Assembly (NCBI RefSeq): GCF_003626735.1
Contig: NZ_RBHX01000001.1
Location: forward strand, 1,364,001 to 1,428,000
Direction of reading: 5' to 3'
Length of the DNA: 64,000 nt
Origin: Microbacterium sp. CGR2
Lineage (GTDB): Bacteria; Actinomycetota; Actinomycetes; Actinomycetales; Microbacteriaceae
The position numbers and the translations under genes were made by a program. The stretch's first letter is position 1. Each line of letters begins with the position of its first letter. The notes beneath the pieces are model-generated. The model was not told the DNA's origin. It did not search any database and saw only the letters and a program-made list of their open reading frames with translations. This document shows, one piece after another, positions 1 through 9,114 of the stretch.

Positions 1-456
1 GACGAGGTCGAGGCCGAGGTGCGGCGCCTGTTGGAGCGGGTGCGCCTTGATGCGGATGCCGTGATCGACCGTCGTCCGCACGAACTCTCCGGTGGTCAGC
101 GACAGCGCGTCGCGATCGCCAGGGCTCTCGCGTCCCGCCCCCTGCTCCTCGTGGCCGACGAGCCGGTGTCGATGCTCGACGTCTCCATCCGGCTCGGCGT
201 GCTCCATCTGCTCGCCGATCTGCAGCGCGAGGAAGGTCTCGGCGTGCTCTACATCACCCACGACCTCGCAACCGCCCGTCACTTCAGCGACGAGATCATG
301 GTGCTCCACCACGGGAAGGTCGTCGAGCACGGCCCCGCCGACGACGTCATCCTGAATCCACAGCATCCGTACACCCGAGAACTCCGCGCCGCCTCACCCG
401 ATCCCGAGAAGCACTTCGCCGTTGCGGCACCGCACCCGTTCGGAGGACTCGAATGA
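1..456 (+). CDS. ABC transporter ATP-binding protein, C-terminal part (Opp/Dpp family)
   Basis: The frame is open from the first base, so the Walker A half lies outside the window; 151 residues remain. Visible are the ABC signature LSGGQRQRVAIARAL, Walker B (LLVADEPVSMLD) and the H-loop histidine (YITHDLATAR). The tail with NPQHPYTREL is the C-terminal oligopeptide/dipeptide-type extension. It would hydrolyse ATP on the cytoplasmic side for the two permeases that follow. The stop overlaps the next start (ATGA at 453-456), so the genes are translationally coupled. Operon context with a GH3 beta-glucosidase suggests that the solute is an oligosaccharide rather than a peptide; that is inference. 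Confidence 0.93.
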   Translation, partial: DEVEAEVRRLLERVRLDADAVIDRRPHELSGGQRQRVAIARALASRPLLLVADEPVSMLDVSIRLGVLHLLADLQREEGLGVLYITHDLATARHFSDEIMVLHHGKVVEHGPADDVILNPQHPYTRELRAASPDPEKHFAVAAPHPFGGLE

Positions 457-1448
457 AGATCCCGGTCCGCTTCATCGCCGGTCGCACCGCGTTCTATCTG
501 TTCACCGCGTGGGCGGCGATCACGATCAACTTCTTCCTGCCTCGGATGATGAAGGGCGACCCGGTCACCGCGTACATGCAGAAGAACGCCGGCCAGATCA
601 GTCCGGAGGCCGAACGCGCGCTGCGTATCCTCTTCGGTCTCGATGAGGACTCCTCCCTCTGGCAGCAGTACGTCGACTACTGGCAGCTGCTCTTCTCGGG
701 CGACCTCGGCCGGTCGTTCTCCAACGGCCTCGCACCGGTCGGCGAGGTGATCGCGGGGGCCCTGCCCTGGACGGTCGGTCTCGTCGGCATCGCCACGATC
801 CTCTCGTTCCTGATCGGGACGGCAGCGGGGGCCGTGATCGGGTGGCGACGCGGCAGCCGAGCCGACGTCATCGTGCCGATCTCGACCTTCTTCAGCACCG
901 TGCCGTACTTCTGGCTCGGGCTCATCGCGATCGCGGTCCTGTCGTCCACGCTCGGCTGGTTCCCGGCATCCCACGCCTACGACAAGGGCTCGAGTCCCGA
1001 GTTCAGCGCAGACTTCGTCGGACAGGTGATCGCTCACGGCGCTCTCCCGGTGCTGACGATCGTCGTGGCGTCCCTCGGCGGATGGATCCTCGGCATGCGC
1101 AACATGATGCTGACCGTCCTCGACGAGGACTACATCACCGTCGCACAGGCCAAGGGCATGCCGAACCAGCGGGTGCTGTGGCGCTACGCCGCTCGCAACG
1201 CCGTCCTGCCGCAGCTGTCCAGCTTCGCGCTCTCGATCGGCTTCATCGTCGGCGGCACCATCGTCATGGAGATGGTGTTCTCCTACCCCGGCGTCGGCAA
1301 GCTGCTGCTGGACGCCACCAACGCGAAGGACTACCCGCTCATGCAGGGCCTGTTCCTCATCATCACGATGGCGGTCCTGCTCGCAAACATCCTCGCCGAC
1401 ATCGCATACGCGGTGCTCGATCCGCGCACTCGGCAGTCGGAGGCCTGA
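453..1448 (+). CDS. ABC transporter permease, DppB/OppB type
   Basis: A 331-residue integral membrane protein of normal length for the DppB family. It has an N-terminal transmembrane helix, an external loop and a BPD_transp_1 core. The cytoplasmic EAA-like loop that contacts the ATPase is visible around VAQAKGMPNQRVLWRYAARNAVLPQ. It forms the heterodimeric channel with the next gene. The start ATG overlaps the upstream stop, and the downstream permease begins one base after this stop. In actinobacteria such Opp-like systems often import plant oligosaccharides, which fits the GH3 enzyme at the end of the operon. Confidence 0.93.
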   Translation: MKIPVRFIAGRTAFYLFTAWAAITINFFLPRMMKGDPVTAYMQKNAGQISPEAERALRILFGLDEDSSLWQQYVDYWQLLFSGDLGRSFSNGLAPVGEVIAGALPWTVGLVGIATILSFLIGTAAGAVIGWRRGSRADVIVPISTFFSTVPYFWLGLIAIAVLSSTLGWFPASHAYDKGSSPEFSADFVGQVIAHGALPVLTIVVASLGGWILGMRNMMLTVLDEDYITVAQAKGMPNQRVLWRYAARNAVLPQLSSFALSIGFIVGGTIVMEMVFSYPGVGKLLLDATNAKDYPLMQGLFLIITMAVLLANILADIAYAVLDPRTRQSEA

Positions 1449-1449
1449 G

Positions 1450-2529
1450 ATGACACTTTCCCCCTCGGCGGAGAACACCGCAGCGGCGACCCCGAACGTC
1501 CCGCACACCGGGATGCCGGAGACGGCCACCCTCCGCACCCCTGCCACGAAGAAGCCGCCGGAGAAGACCTTCTGGTCGCAGCTCGGGTCGTCGTTCGCCA
1601 TGTTCCGCAACCGGAAGTCGGTCGCCGGACTCATCATCCTCGGTGTCTTCGTGCTCATCGCGATCTTCAGCGACGTGATCGCGCCCTACGGTCCGCTGGA
1701 GAAGGACTACACGGCACTGCGTCAGCCGCCGTCCTGGGGTCACCTGCTCGGCACGACCCACATGGGTGAAGACATCTTCAGTCAGATCATCTACGGCACC
1801 CGCGGTGTTCTGATCGTCGGCTTCCTCGCCGGCATCATGGGCACCTTCATCGCGGTGATCATGGGCGTCGTCTCGGGATACACCCGTGGCTGGCGCAGCG
1901 AGTCTCTCTCCGCTCTGACGAACGTGTTCCTGGTGATCCCGGGGCTTCCGCTGATCATCATCGTCGCATCGCAGTTCGAAGATCCGCCGCTCGTGCTGAT
2001 CGCCGCCGTCCTGGCCCTGACCGGCTGGGCGTGGGGGGCGCGCGTCATGCGGGCGCAGACGATGTCGCTGCGCAACCGCGACTTCATCCAGGCGGCGCGG
2101 GCGAACGGCGAACCGCTCCGGCGGATCATCTTCGTGGAGATGCTGCCCAATCTCCTGGCCATCATCGCCTCGAGCTTCGTCGGAACCGTGACGGCCGCCG
2201 TGCTCGGACTCACCACCCTCGCGTTCATCGGGGTCATCCCGATCACGAACCTCAACTGGGGCACGATCCTGTACTGGGCGCAGCAGAACGGTGCCTTCCC
2301 CAACTACTGGTGGTGGTACGTGCCCGCCGGTCTCTGCATCGCGATTCTCGGAGTCGCGCTGTCGCTGATCAACTTCGGCATCGACGAATACGTCAACCCG
2401 CGCCTGCGCTCGGCCGGCGAGCGCGCCAGGGCCATGAAGAAGAAGGGGCTCGACGTGAACGATGCGGTCACCGCCGTCCGCAGCGTCCCCGAGTCCGCCA
2501 CGACCACGAACCCACAGAACTCGAAGTGA
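1450..2529 (+). CDS. ABC transporter permease, DppC/OppC type
   Basis: A 359-residue membrane protein and partner of the preceding permease. A hydrophilic N-terminal tail of about 50 residues precedes the first helix (SVAGLIILGVFVLIAIFSDVIAPYG), the usual DppC arrangement with a periplasm-facing PxxxxLLGT-type segment (HLLGTTHMGEDIFSQ). The EAA loop is at DFIQAARANGEPLRRIIFVEMLPN. The C-terminus is long and charged. Its TGA overlaps the ATG of the GH3 gene (bases 2527-2531), so import and hydrolysis are translated together. Confidence 0.93.
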   Translation: MTLSPSAENTAAATPNVPHTGMPETATLRTPATKKPPEKTFWSQLGSSFAMFRNRKSVAGLIILGVFVLIAIFSDVIAPYGPLEKDYTALRQPPSWGHLLGTTHMGEDIFSQIIYGTRGVLIVGFLAGIMGTFIAVIMGVVSGYTRGWRSESLSALTNVFLVIPGLPLIIIVASQFEDPPLVLIAAVLALTGWAWGARVMRAQTMSLRNRDFIQAARANGEPLRRIIFVEMLPNLLAIIASSFVGTVTAAVLGLTTLAFIGVIPITNLNWGTILYWAQQNGAFPNYWWWYVPAGLCIAILGVALSLINFGIDEYVNPRLRSAGERARAMKKKGLDVNDAVTAVRSVPESATTTNPQNSK

Positions 2530-4775
2530 TGACCTCTCAGACCCTCACCGCCGTCCTCCCGTACCAGAACCCCGCACTGCCGATCCCGGAGCGCGTCGCC
2601 GATCTGCTCACTCGAATGACCCTCGAGGAGAAGATCGGGCAGATGCTGCAGCTCGACGCTCGCGATGATCTCGACGACCACATCCTGCGCCGACACGTCG
2701 GATCGATTCTGCACACCTCCCCGGAGCGGATCCTGCGCGCGAACGAGCTGACCCGGCAGACGCGGATGCAGATCCCACTGCTCGTGGCGGAGGACTGCAT
2801 CCACGGCCACTCGTTCTGGCCGGGAGCGACCATCTACCCGACCCAGCTCGGCATGGCGGCGTCGTGGGATGCCGACCTGCTCGAACGGGTCGCCCGCGCG
2901 ACCGCGGAAGAGGTCGCCGCAACCGGCATCCACTGGACGTTCTCCCCGGTGCTGTGCATCGCCCGGGATCTGCGGTGGGGCCGGGTGAACGAGACGTTCG
3001 GTGAAGACCCGTTCCTCCTCGGCGAACTCGCCAGCGCCATGGTGCGGGGATACCAGGGCGACGGTCTCGACGACCCGACCGCGATCCTCGCCACCGCCAA
3101 GCACTTCGCCGGTTACTCCGAGACGCAGGGCGGTCGGGACGCGAGCGAGGCCGACATCTCTCGCCGGAAGCTGCGCTCCTGGTTCCTGCCGCCGTTCGAG
3201 CGGGTCGCCCGCGAAGGATGCCGGTCGTTCATGCTCGGATATCAGACCATGGACGGTGTGCCGATCACCACGAACGAATGGCTGCTCAGTGACGTGCTCC
3301 GCGGCGAATGGGGATACACCGGTACCCTCATCACCGACTGGGACAACGTCGGACGGATGGTCTGGGAGCAGCGTGTCCAACCCGACTACACGCACGCGTC
3401 CGCGGCGGCGGTCACGGCGGGCAACGACATGATCATGAACACGCCGGGATTCTTCGAGGGCGCTCTGGATGCCGTGGCGCAGGGCCTGCTCGCGGACGAC
3501 GCGTTCGACGTGGCGGCGGGGCGGATCCTCACGCTGAAGTTCGAGCTCGGCCTGTTCGAGAATCCGCGCCTGCCCATCGAAGGGCTGGAGGAGATCGTCG
3601 GCAGCGACGAGCACGCGGCGCTGAACCTGGAGGTCGCCCGCCGCTCCATCGTGCTGCTGGAGAACGACGGGCTCCTGCCGTTGCGGCCGGCGGACGTGGC
3701 ACGCGTGGCGGTCGTCGGACCGCTCGCCGATGACGCGCAGAGTCAGCTGGGGGACTGGGCGGGCGGGTCCGGTCAGGCCGGCTGGCTCGACGGGCAACCG
3801 CGAGAGATGATCAGCACCGTGCTCGACGGTCTGCGCGAGATCGCGCCGTGGACGGTGAGCTACGCGCGGGGAGCGGAGATCCTGACGCTCGCCCCGAACC
3901 CCGCCGGGGCGACCTTCCCGGACGGGCAGCCGCGCCCGCCGGTCGTGAAGCCGTCGGCGCCTGATCAGACGCTCATCGCCGAGGCGGTCGCGGCAGCTGA
4001 GGCGTCGGATGTGGTCGTCGCGGTCGTCGGCGACCGGATCGAACTCGTCGGCGAGGGCCGCTCGACGGCGACGCTGGAGCTCGTGGGCGGGCAGAACGCG
4101 CTGCTCGATGCCGTGATCGCCACCGGAAAACCGGTGATCGTGGTGCTGCTCGCCTCGAAACCACTGGTGCTGCCGGCATCCGTCGAGCGCGCGGCCGCGG
4201 TGATCTGGGCGGCCAACCCCGGCATGCAGGGCGGGCGTGCGCTCACCGAGATCATCACGGGAGCGGTGGAGCCCTCGGGGCGTCTGCCGATCTCGTTCGC
4301 CCGGCACGCCGGGCAGCAGCCCACGTATTACAACCAGATCCGCGGCCAGCACGGCGACCGGTATGCGGACCTCACGCAGACTCCGGCCTGGTCGTTCGGT
4401 GAAGGGCTCTCGTACACGACGCTCGCCTACTCCGACCTGGTGCTCGAGTCGGCGACGCTCGGACGCGACGACACGATCGTCGGACACGTCACCGTCGCCA
4501 ACACCGGTGCGCGGTCGGCGCGCGAGACCGTGCAGGTGTATGTGCGGGATGCCGTGACGAGTGTCAGCTGGACCGACAAGGAACTGAAGACCTACCGCCA
4601 GGTCGACATCGAGCCCGGTGAGTCGGTGCGGGTGCGGGTCGAACTCCCGGTCGCGGAGTGCACGATCGTCGATGCCGACGGCATCCGCCTGGTGGAGCCC
4701 GGAGCATTCGAGCTGCTCGTCGGCCCGAGTTCTCGAGACGAGGCGCTGCTGGCGGCCGGCTTCGAAGTGCGCTGA
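2529..4775 (+). CDS. GH3 beta-glucosidase/beta-xylosidase family glycosidase
   Basis: A 748-residue glycoside hydrolase family 3 enzyme. The N-terminal TIM-barrel domain has KHFAGY and the nucleophile motif ITDWDNV (Asp270). A (alpha/beta)6 sandwich follows (VAVVGPLADDA; PVIVVLLASKPL), then a C-terminal fibronectin-III-like domain (GHVTVANTGARSARETVQVYV). There is no signal peptide, so it should act in the cytoplasm on imported oligosaccharides. The frame is open well upstream, but the ATG at 2529 overlaps the permease stop and begins the conserved fold. The exact specificity (gluco-, xylo- or xyloglucan oligosaccharides) cannot be read from sequence. Confidence 0.93.
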   Translation: MTSQTLTAVLPYQNPALPIPERVADLLTRMTLEEKIGQMLQLDARDDLDDHILRRHVGSILHTSPERILRANELTRQTRMQIPLLVAEDCIHGHSFWPGATIYPTQLGMAASWDADLLERVARATAEEVAATGIHWTFSPVLCIARDLRWGRVNETFGEDPFLLGELASAMVRGYQGDGLDDPTAILATAKHFAGYSETQGGRDASEADISRRKLRSWFLPPFERVAREGCRSFMLGYQTMDGVPITTNEWLLSDVLRGEWGYTGTLITDWDNVGRMVWEQRVQPDYTHASAAAVTAGNDMIMNTPGFFEGALDAVAQGLLADDAFDVAAGRILTLKFELGLFENPRLPIEGLEEIVGSDEHAALNLEVARRSIVLLENDGLLPLRPADVARVAVVGPLADDAQSQLGDWAGGSGQAGWLDGQPREMISTVLDGLREIAPWTVSYARGAEILTLAPNPAGATFPDGQPRPPVVKPSAPDQTLIAEAVAAAEASDVVVAVVGDRIELVGEGRSTATLELVGGQNALLDAVIATGKPVIVVLLASKPLVLPASVERAAAVIWAANPGMQGGRALTEIITGAVEPSGRLPISFARHAGQQPTYYNQIRGQHGDRYADLTQTPAWSFGEGLSYTTLAYSDLVLESATLGRDDTIVGHVTVANTGARSARETVQVYVRDAVTSVSWTDKELKTYRQVDIEPGESVRVRVELPVAECTIVDADGIRLVEPGAFELLVGPSSRDEALLAAGFEVR

Positions 4776-4807
4776 GTGCGGCTGGTCCGCAACTTCTGCG
4801 CCCAGAC

Positions 4808-6331
4808 TCAGTGGCCGTCGCCCAGTTTCCCGGAGAGCCGGTCATGCAGGGCGGCGGCCGTGTCGTTGAGTCCGCGGATCTCGACGGTCTTCCCGCGCTG
4901 GTCGTACTTCGTGACGACCGCGTCGAGCGCGGCCACGGTCGAGGCATCCCAGACGTGCGAGCCGCTCATGTCGATCACCACGCGGTCCGGGTCATCCGTG
5001 TACTCGAACTGTGTGGTGAGGTCGTTGCTGGAGGCGAAGAAGAGCTCGCCGTCGACGGTGTAGTGCGCGGTGGGCTGCTCTCCATCGGTCGACACGGTCC
5101 GCGTGACGGTGACGAAGTGTGCGACGCGCCGGGCGAACATGACCATCGCGGCGAGAACGCCGAGGACCACACCGATGGCGAGATTGTGCGTCCAGACGGT
5201 GGCGACGACGGTGATGAGCATCACGGCCGTCTCGCTCTTCGGCATCCGCTTCAGAGTCGACGGACGGATGCTGTGCCAGTCGAAGGTCGCGAACGAGACG
5301 AGGAACATCACCGCGACCAGCGCGGCCATCGGCATGATCGCGACGACATCGCCGAGAGCGAGCACCAGGATCAGCAGGAAGACTCCGGCGAGGAATGTCG
5401 AGATCCGCGTGCGGGCACCCGATGCCTTGACGTTGATCATGGTCTGGCCGATCATCGCGCAACCGCCCATGCCGCCGAAGGCCCCGGAGAGGATGTTCGC
5501 CGCACCCTGGCCCCAAGCTTCGCGGGTCTTACGCGAGTGGGTGTCTGTGATGTCGTCGACCAGCTTCGCGGTCATCAGCGATTCGAGAAGACCCACAGCC
5601 GCCATCGCCAGCGCGAAGGGGGCGATGATCGCGAGCGTGTCGAACGTCAGAGGGACATTCGGGATGAAGAGCTCGGGCAGGCTCTGCGGAAGCTCGCCCT
5701 GGTCGCCGACTGTGGGCACGTCCCAGTTGAAGACCACCACAGCGGCGGTGAGGAGCACGATCGTGACGAGTGGCGCGGGGACGACTTTCGTGATCCGCGG
5801 CATCACGAACAGGATGAGCAGCCCGACTGCGACGAGCGGGTAGACGAGCCACGGTACGTCGAAGAGCTGCGGGAGCTGGGCAACGAAGATGAGGATGGCG
5901 AGCGCGTTGACGAACCCCACCATCACCGAGCGCGGGATGAAACGCATGAGCTTCGCGACCCCGAGAAGCGCGAGCACTATCTGGATGACACCACCCAGCA
6001 GGACCGTGGCGATGAAGTAGTCCATGCCGTACTCGCGCGCGACAGGTGCGATGACGAGCGCGATCGCTCCTGTCGCTGCCGTGATCATGGCCGGACGCCC
6101 GCCGAGGAAGGCGATCGCCACCGCCATTATGAACGATGAGAACAGGCCGACCCGGGGGTCGACACCGGCGATCAAGGAGAACGCGATGGCCTCCGGGATG
6201 AGCGCGAGCGCGACGACCAGCCCGGCGAGCACCTCGCGAGTCAGCAGGCGGGGGTTTCGCAGCGCTTGCATGACGGTGGGTTCGATTCGGTAGCGCGAAG
6301 CGTTGTCGCGCGGCGGAACGACGGCGGTCAT
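4808..6331 (-). CDS. SulP-family anion transporter with STAS domain
   Basis: A 507-residue SulP/SLC26 protein. The membrane domain starts with the characteristic LAGLVVALALIPEAIAFSLIAGVDP segment, followed by about ten to twelve hydrophobic stretches. The cytoplasmic C-terminus (about residues 400-507) is a STAS domain (VVIDMSGSHVWDASTVAALD). Family members move sulfate, bicarbonate or other anions, often with H+ or Na+; substrate cannot be assigned here. A strong AGGAGG site precedes the ATG. It is divergent from a MerR regulator, which is the likely local controller. It converges with the GH3 gene across a gap of about 30 bases. Confidence 0.92.
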   Translation of the reverse strand: MTAVVPPRDNASRYRIEPTVMQALRNPRLLTREVLAGLVVALALIPEAIAFSLIAGVDPRVGLFSSFIMAVAIAFLGGRPAMITAATGAIALVIAPVAREYGMDYFIATVLLGGVIQIVLALLGVAKLMRFIPRSVMVGFVNALAILIFVAQLPQLFDVPWLVYPLVAVGLLILFVMPRITKVVPAPLVTIVLLTAAVVVFNWDVPTVGDQGELPQSLPELFIPNVPLTFDTLAIIAPFALAMAAVGLLESLMTAKLVDDITDTHSRKTREAWGQGAANILSGAFGGMGGCAMIGQTMINVKASGARTRISTFLAGVFLLILVLALGDVVAIMPMAALVAVMFLVSFATFDWHSIRPSTLKRMPKSETAVMLITVVATVWTHNLAIGVVLGVLAAMVMFARRVAHFVTVTRTVSTDGEQPTAHYTVDGELFFASSNDLTTQFEYTDDPDRVVIDMSGSHVWDASTVAALDAVVTKYDQRGKTVEIRGLNDTAAALHDRLSGKLGDGH

Positions 6332-6442
6332 GAGTCCTCCTGGGACGGGTGGAAGAAAGGGGTGCGTGCGACGACGCGCGGGCGCCGGTCAGGCCGACGC
6401 GAAAGAATGGAGAGCGAGTGCAGCGGATGCGCTCGACATAGA

Positions 6443-6459
6443 CTCTAACGTAACGTGAG
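6443..6459. promoter_or_regulatory. candidate MerR operator between sulP-like gene and merR-like gene
   Basis: CTCTAACGTAACGTGAG lies in the divergent intergenic region, about 30 bases before the regulator start. CTC/GAG ends flank a partly symmetric ACGT-containing core, similar in layout to MerR-class dyads. The symmetry is imperfect and I could not fit confident -35/-10 boxes. Confidence 0.35.
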
Positions 6460-6489
6460 GTTTGTGTGCGAATCGTGGAGGGCAGAGCC

Positions 6490-6858
6490 GTGACCGACCT
6501 GGAGACGATGCGGATCGGCGAGGTGGCCGAGCAGACGTCGCTGTCGCTGCGCACACTTCGGCACTACGAAGACATCGGGTTGGTCATTCCGTCCGCTCGC
6601 ACCGACGGCGGTTTCCGTCTCTACACCGAACGTGATGTCGCGCGCCTGCTCATCGTGCGCCGCATGAAACCCCTCGGCTACACGCTCGAGGAGATGAGCG
6701 CGCTCCTGCGGGTGGTCGACGACCTCGAGCGCGATGAAAGCCCGGAACTGCGCTCTCGTCTGACGGAGATCCGCGAGGAGGCGCGCCTGCGCCGTGAGCA
6801 GCTCGCCGCGCGGGTGGATATGGCGGACGAGTTCCTCGCTCGGTTGGACGATATCTGA
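6490..6858 (+). CDS. MerR-family transcriptional regulator
   Basis: A 122-residue MerR protein: winged helix-turn-helix (MRIGEVAEQTSLSLRTLRHYEDIGLV), the wing (RTDGGFRLYTERDVARL) and a short dimerisation coiled coil (RLTEIREEARLRREQLAARV). No effector domain and no metal-binding cysteines, so it is not a MerR/CueR-type metal sensor. I chose the GTG at 6490 because GGAGG sits eight bases upstream; an ATG at 6466 is in frame but lacks a ribosome site. It probably regulates itself and the divergent SulP gene. Confidence 0.88.
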   Translation: MTDLETMRIGEVAEQTSLSLRTLRHYEDIGLVIPSARTDGGFRLYTERDVARLLIVRRMKPLGYTLEEMSALLRVVDDLERDESPELRSRLTEIREEARLRREQLAARVDMADEFLARLDDI

Positions 6859-6900
6859 GCACCAGCCGTGAACGGCGGCGGAGGCCTCCGATAGAATGAT

Positions 6901-6957
6901 GGTGGAGAGTCGGGAAGCCTGGTCGACGACATCATTCGTCGACTCACGGAGTTTCCC
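6901..6957 (+). promoter_or_regulatory. structured 5' leader of nhaA (possible riboswitch-like element)
   Basis: The 57 bases before the nhaA ATG fold well. GTCGACGA (6922-6929) pairs perfectly with TCGTCGAC (6936-6943) around a six-base loop. GAGTC (6907-6911) can pair with GACTC (6941-6945), and GGGAA (6912-6916) with TTCCC (6953-6957), next to the start codon and flanking the GGAG ribosome site (6948-6951). Alternative pairings could thus hide or expose the ribosome site. Na+/Li+-responsive RNA leaders are known upstream of nhaA in other phyla (nhaA-I); membership is not established here. Confidence 0.5.
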
Positions 6958-8292
6958 ATGGCCACGCACGACCACCCGTTCCCCTCCGAGTTCCCCGCCC
7001 GCGGGAGCTACCGCGAAGCCCGACGCATCGGCACCTTGCTGCGCAAAGAGAGCGTCGGCGGCATCCTGCTCGTCGTCATGGCGGCGATCGCGCTGATCTG
7101 GTCGAACTCGCCGTTCGCCGAGGGATACTTCGCTCTCCGCGACTTCGAGATCGGCTACGAGCCCTGGCACCTGAAGCTCAGTCTCGGTGCCTGGGCCGCC
7201 GATGGCCTTCTTGCGATCTTCTTCTTCCTCGTCGGACTCGAACTCAAACGCGAATTCGTCATCGGGGATCTGCGTGACATCCGTCGGGCGATCGTCCCGG
7301 TGGCGGCCGCGATCGGTGGGGTGGTCGTCCCCGCGCTCGTCTACGTGCTGATCGTCGGTCCGCAACCCGACCTGCTCCGCGGCTGGGCGGTGCCGACGGC
7401 GACCGACATCGCCTTCGCCGTGGCGATCCTCGCGATCATCGGATCGCATCTGCCCGCTGGCCTTCGCCTCTTCCTCCTGACCCTCGCCGTGGTCGACGAC
7501 CTGATCGCCATCGTCATCATCGCCGTCTTCTACACCGACGACGTGAACCCGATGCCCATTCCCGGGGCGATCCTCGCGCTGGCGCTGTACGCGCTGCTCG
7601 CGCAACGACGCAAGGGATTCTTCCTCCGGCACCGTTTCGCCGCCTGGCTGATCCTGCTTCCCATCGGTGTCGTCGTCTGGGCGTTGGTGCACGCCTCAGG
7701 AATTCACGCGACGATCGCCGGCGTGCTGCTGGGGTTCATGATCCCGGTCCGATCGGGGACCACGGACGCCGACGGGGTCGAGGAAACAGGTCTGGCGGAG
7801 GAGTTCGAGCACCGGTTCCGCCCGCTCTCGGCCGGGTTCGCCGTGCCGATCTTCGCCTTCTTCGCTGCCGGCGTCACGGTTGTCGGTGACGGGCTCGTCG
7901 AGACTCTGACGCATCCGGTGACGATCGCGATCGTCGTGGCCCTCGTGCTGGGAAAACCGATCGGGATCGTGCTCTCCACGTGGATCGCGACCAAGCTCAC
8001 CCGCAGTCGCATGAGCGACGGTCTCGGATGGATCGATCTCATCGGAGTGGGAGTGCTCGCCGGCATCGGCTTCACCGTGTCGCTGCTGGTTGCCGATCTG
8101 AGCTTCCCGCAGGGCATCGAACACGACGCCGCGAAGGTCGCGATCCTCCTCGCCTCCGTGTTGGCGGCGGCACTCGCCGCCGTGATCCTCGGTATCCGGA
8201 ACCGTCGCTACCGTGCGATCGCGGAGCGGGAGGCCGTGGATGCCGACGCCGACGGTGTGCCCGATGTGTACCAGCGCGGCGACCGGGCCTGA
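6958..8292 (+). CDS. nhaA: Na+/H+ antiporter NhaA
   Basis: A 444-residue NhaA antiporter that expels Na+ or Li+ in exchange for H+ at the inner membrane. The ion-site aspartates are visible: Asp150 in PTATDIAFA, equivalent to E. coli Asp133, and Asp180-Asp181 in VVDDLIAI, equivalent to Asp163-Asp164. LELKREFV and the late [15 protein letters not shown] segment are also family hallmarks. It is longer than E. coli NhaA because of a hydrophilic C-terminal tail ending [17 protein letters not shown]. The GGAG site at 6948-6951 lies inside the folded leader. Confidence 0.96.
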   Translation: MATHDHPFPSEFPARGSYREARRIGTLLRKESVGGILLVVMAAIALIWSNSPFAEGYFALRDFEIGYEPWHLKLSLGAWAADGLLAIFFFLVGLELKREFVIGDLRDIRRAIVPVAAAIGGVVVPALVYVLIVGPQPDLLRGWAVPTATDIAFAVAILAIIGSHLPAGLRLFLLTLAVVDDLIAIVIIAVFYTDDVNPMPIPGAILALALYALLAQRRKGFFLRHRFAAWLILLPIGVVVWALVHASGIHATIAGVLLGFMIPVRSGTTDADGVEETGLAEEFEHRFRPLSAGFAVPIFAFFAAGVTVVGDGLVETLTHPVTIAIVVALVLGKPIGIVLSTWIATKLTRSRMSDGLGWIDLIGVGVLAGIGFTVSLLVADLSFPQGIEHDAAKVAILLASVLAAALAAVILGIRNRRYRAIAEREAVDADADGVPDVYQRGDRA

Positions 8293-8313
8293 AGTTGCGC
8301 GGCCCGACGGTGC

Positions 8314-9114
8314 TCAGCCTGAGATGTCCCGTCGACGCAGTGCCCACGCGCCACCGGCGACGAACACCGCAGTGAAGCCCCAGAGGGCGATGGCGCCGAC
8401 CGGATCCAGGCCCTCGACCAGCGGTGGCTGATGGAACGCCCAGGAGTAGGGCGACAGGTAACGCAGCCACTCGGCATCCGGTGCCTGGTTCGCGATCGCA
8501 TTGAACGCATAGCCGACCACGGCGCTCCCCGCTCCGGCAGCGATCCCGAAGGTCTTCCGGCCGGTGATGGCACCGACGAACAGGGCCAGGCTGCCGGCGA
8601 GCATCGTCAGCCCGAGAAAGACGACTGTCGCGTCGATGATGCGTGCGGGTTCGATCTCGAGCTTCGCCGACTCGTTCAGGCCGAGGATGACGACGGCGGC
8701 GAACACGCTCAACCAGAGCAGGCGAACGAGTATGGCCGCGGCTGATTGGAGGGCATGCGACGCGCGCCCGATGCCGTGTGCGAGGTCCAACTCGAGTCGC
8801 CCTGACTCTTCCGCTCCGGCGATGGCGCCCGCTCCCCAGCCGATCGCCGCGATCGTCAGCAGCAGGAATCCGATGAGTCCGTAGAACGTGCCCTGCGTGT
8901 AGCCCGCGCCGGTCCCGATCTGGTCGTAGCCGAGGGCGTTGACGAGTTCGGGTGGGAGGCTCTCGATGATCTGCTGCATCTCGCCGTTGCCGCCGATGCT
9001 CGGGAACAGCGGGAGGTACATGAACAGCACGGCGGCGACGCCGAGGGTCCACCCCAGCAGACCACGCCACGATTCACGGAGTGCGCGACGGAAGACGGGA
9101 AGCGGCTTACGCAT
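8314..9114 (-). CDS. ABC-2 type exporter permease
   Basis: A 266-residue protein with six hydrophobic segments, starting with an N-terminal amphipathic stretch (RKPLPVFRRALRESWRGLLGW) and the first helix. It resembles one half of the larger two-half exporters of polyketide-antibiotic/ABC-2 type. Its start overlaps the end of the ATPase gene (9107-9114). With that ATPase and the TetR gene upstream it forms a likely efflux operon tetR-ATPase-permease. The substrate is unknown. Confidence 0.85.
   Translation of the reverse strand: MRKPLPVFRRALRESWRGLLGWTLGVAAVLFMYLPLFPSIGGNGEMQQIIESLPPELVNALGYDQIGTGAGYTQGTFYGLIGFLLLTIAAIGWGAGAIAGAEESGRLELDLAHGIGRASHALQSAAAILVRLLWLSVFAAVVILGLNESAKLEIEPARIIDATVVFLGLTMLAGSLALFVGAITGRKTFGIAAGAGSAVVGYAFNAIANQAPDAEWLRYLSPYSWAFHQPPLVEGLDPVGAIALWGFTAVFVAGGAWALRRRDISG

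Noticed and set aside
2304..4487. Long open frame antisense to the GH3 gene
   Set aside because: It mirrors a real gene with catalytic motifs, is rich in Arg/His/Asp as expected for GC-rich antisense frames, and has no ribosome site or fold.
6490..6858. MerR protein as a mercury or copper sensor
   Set aside because: It has no cysteines in the positions needed for metal binding and no metal-resistance gene beside it.
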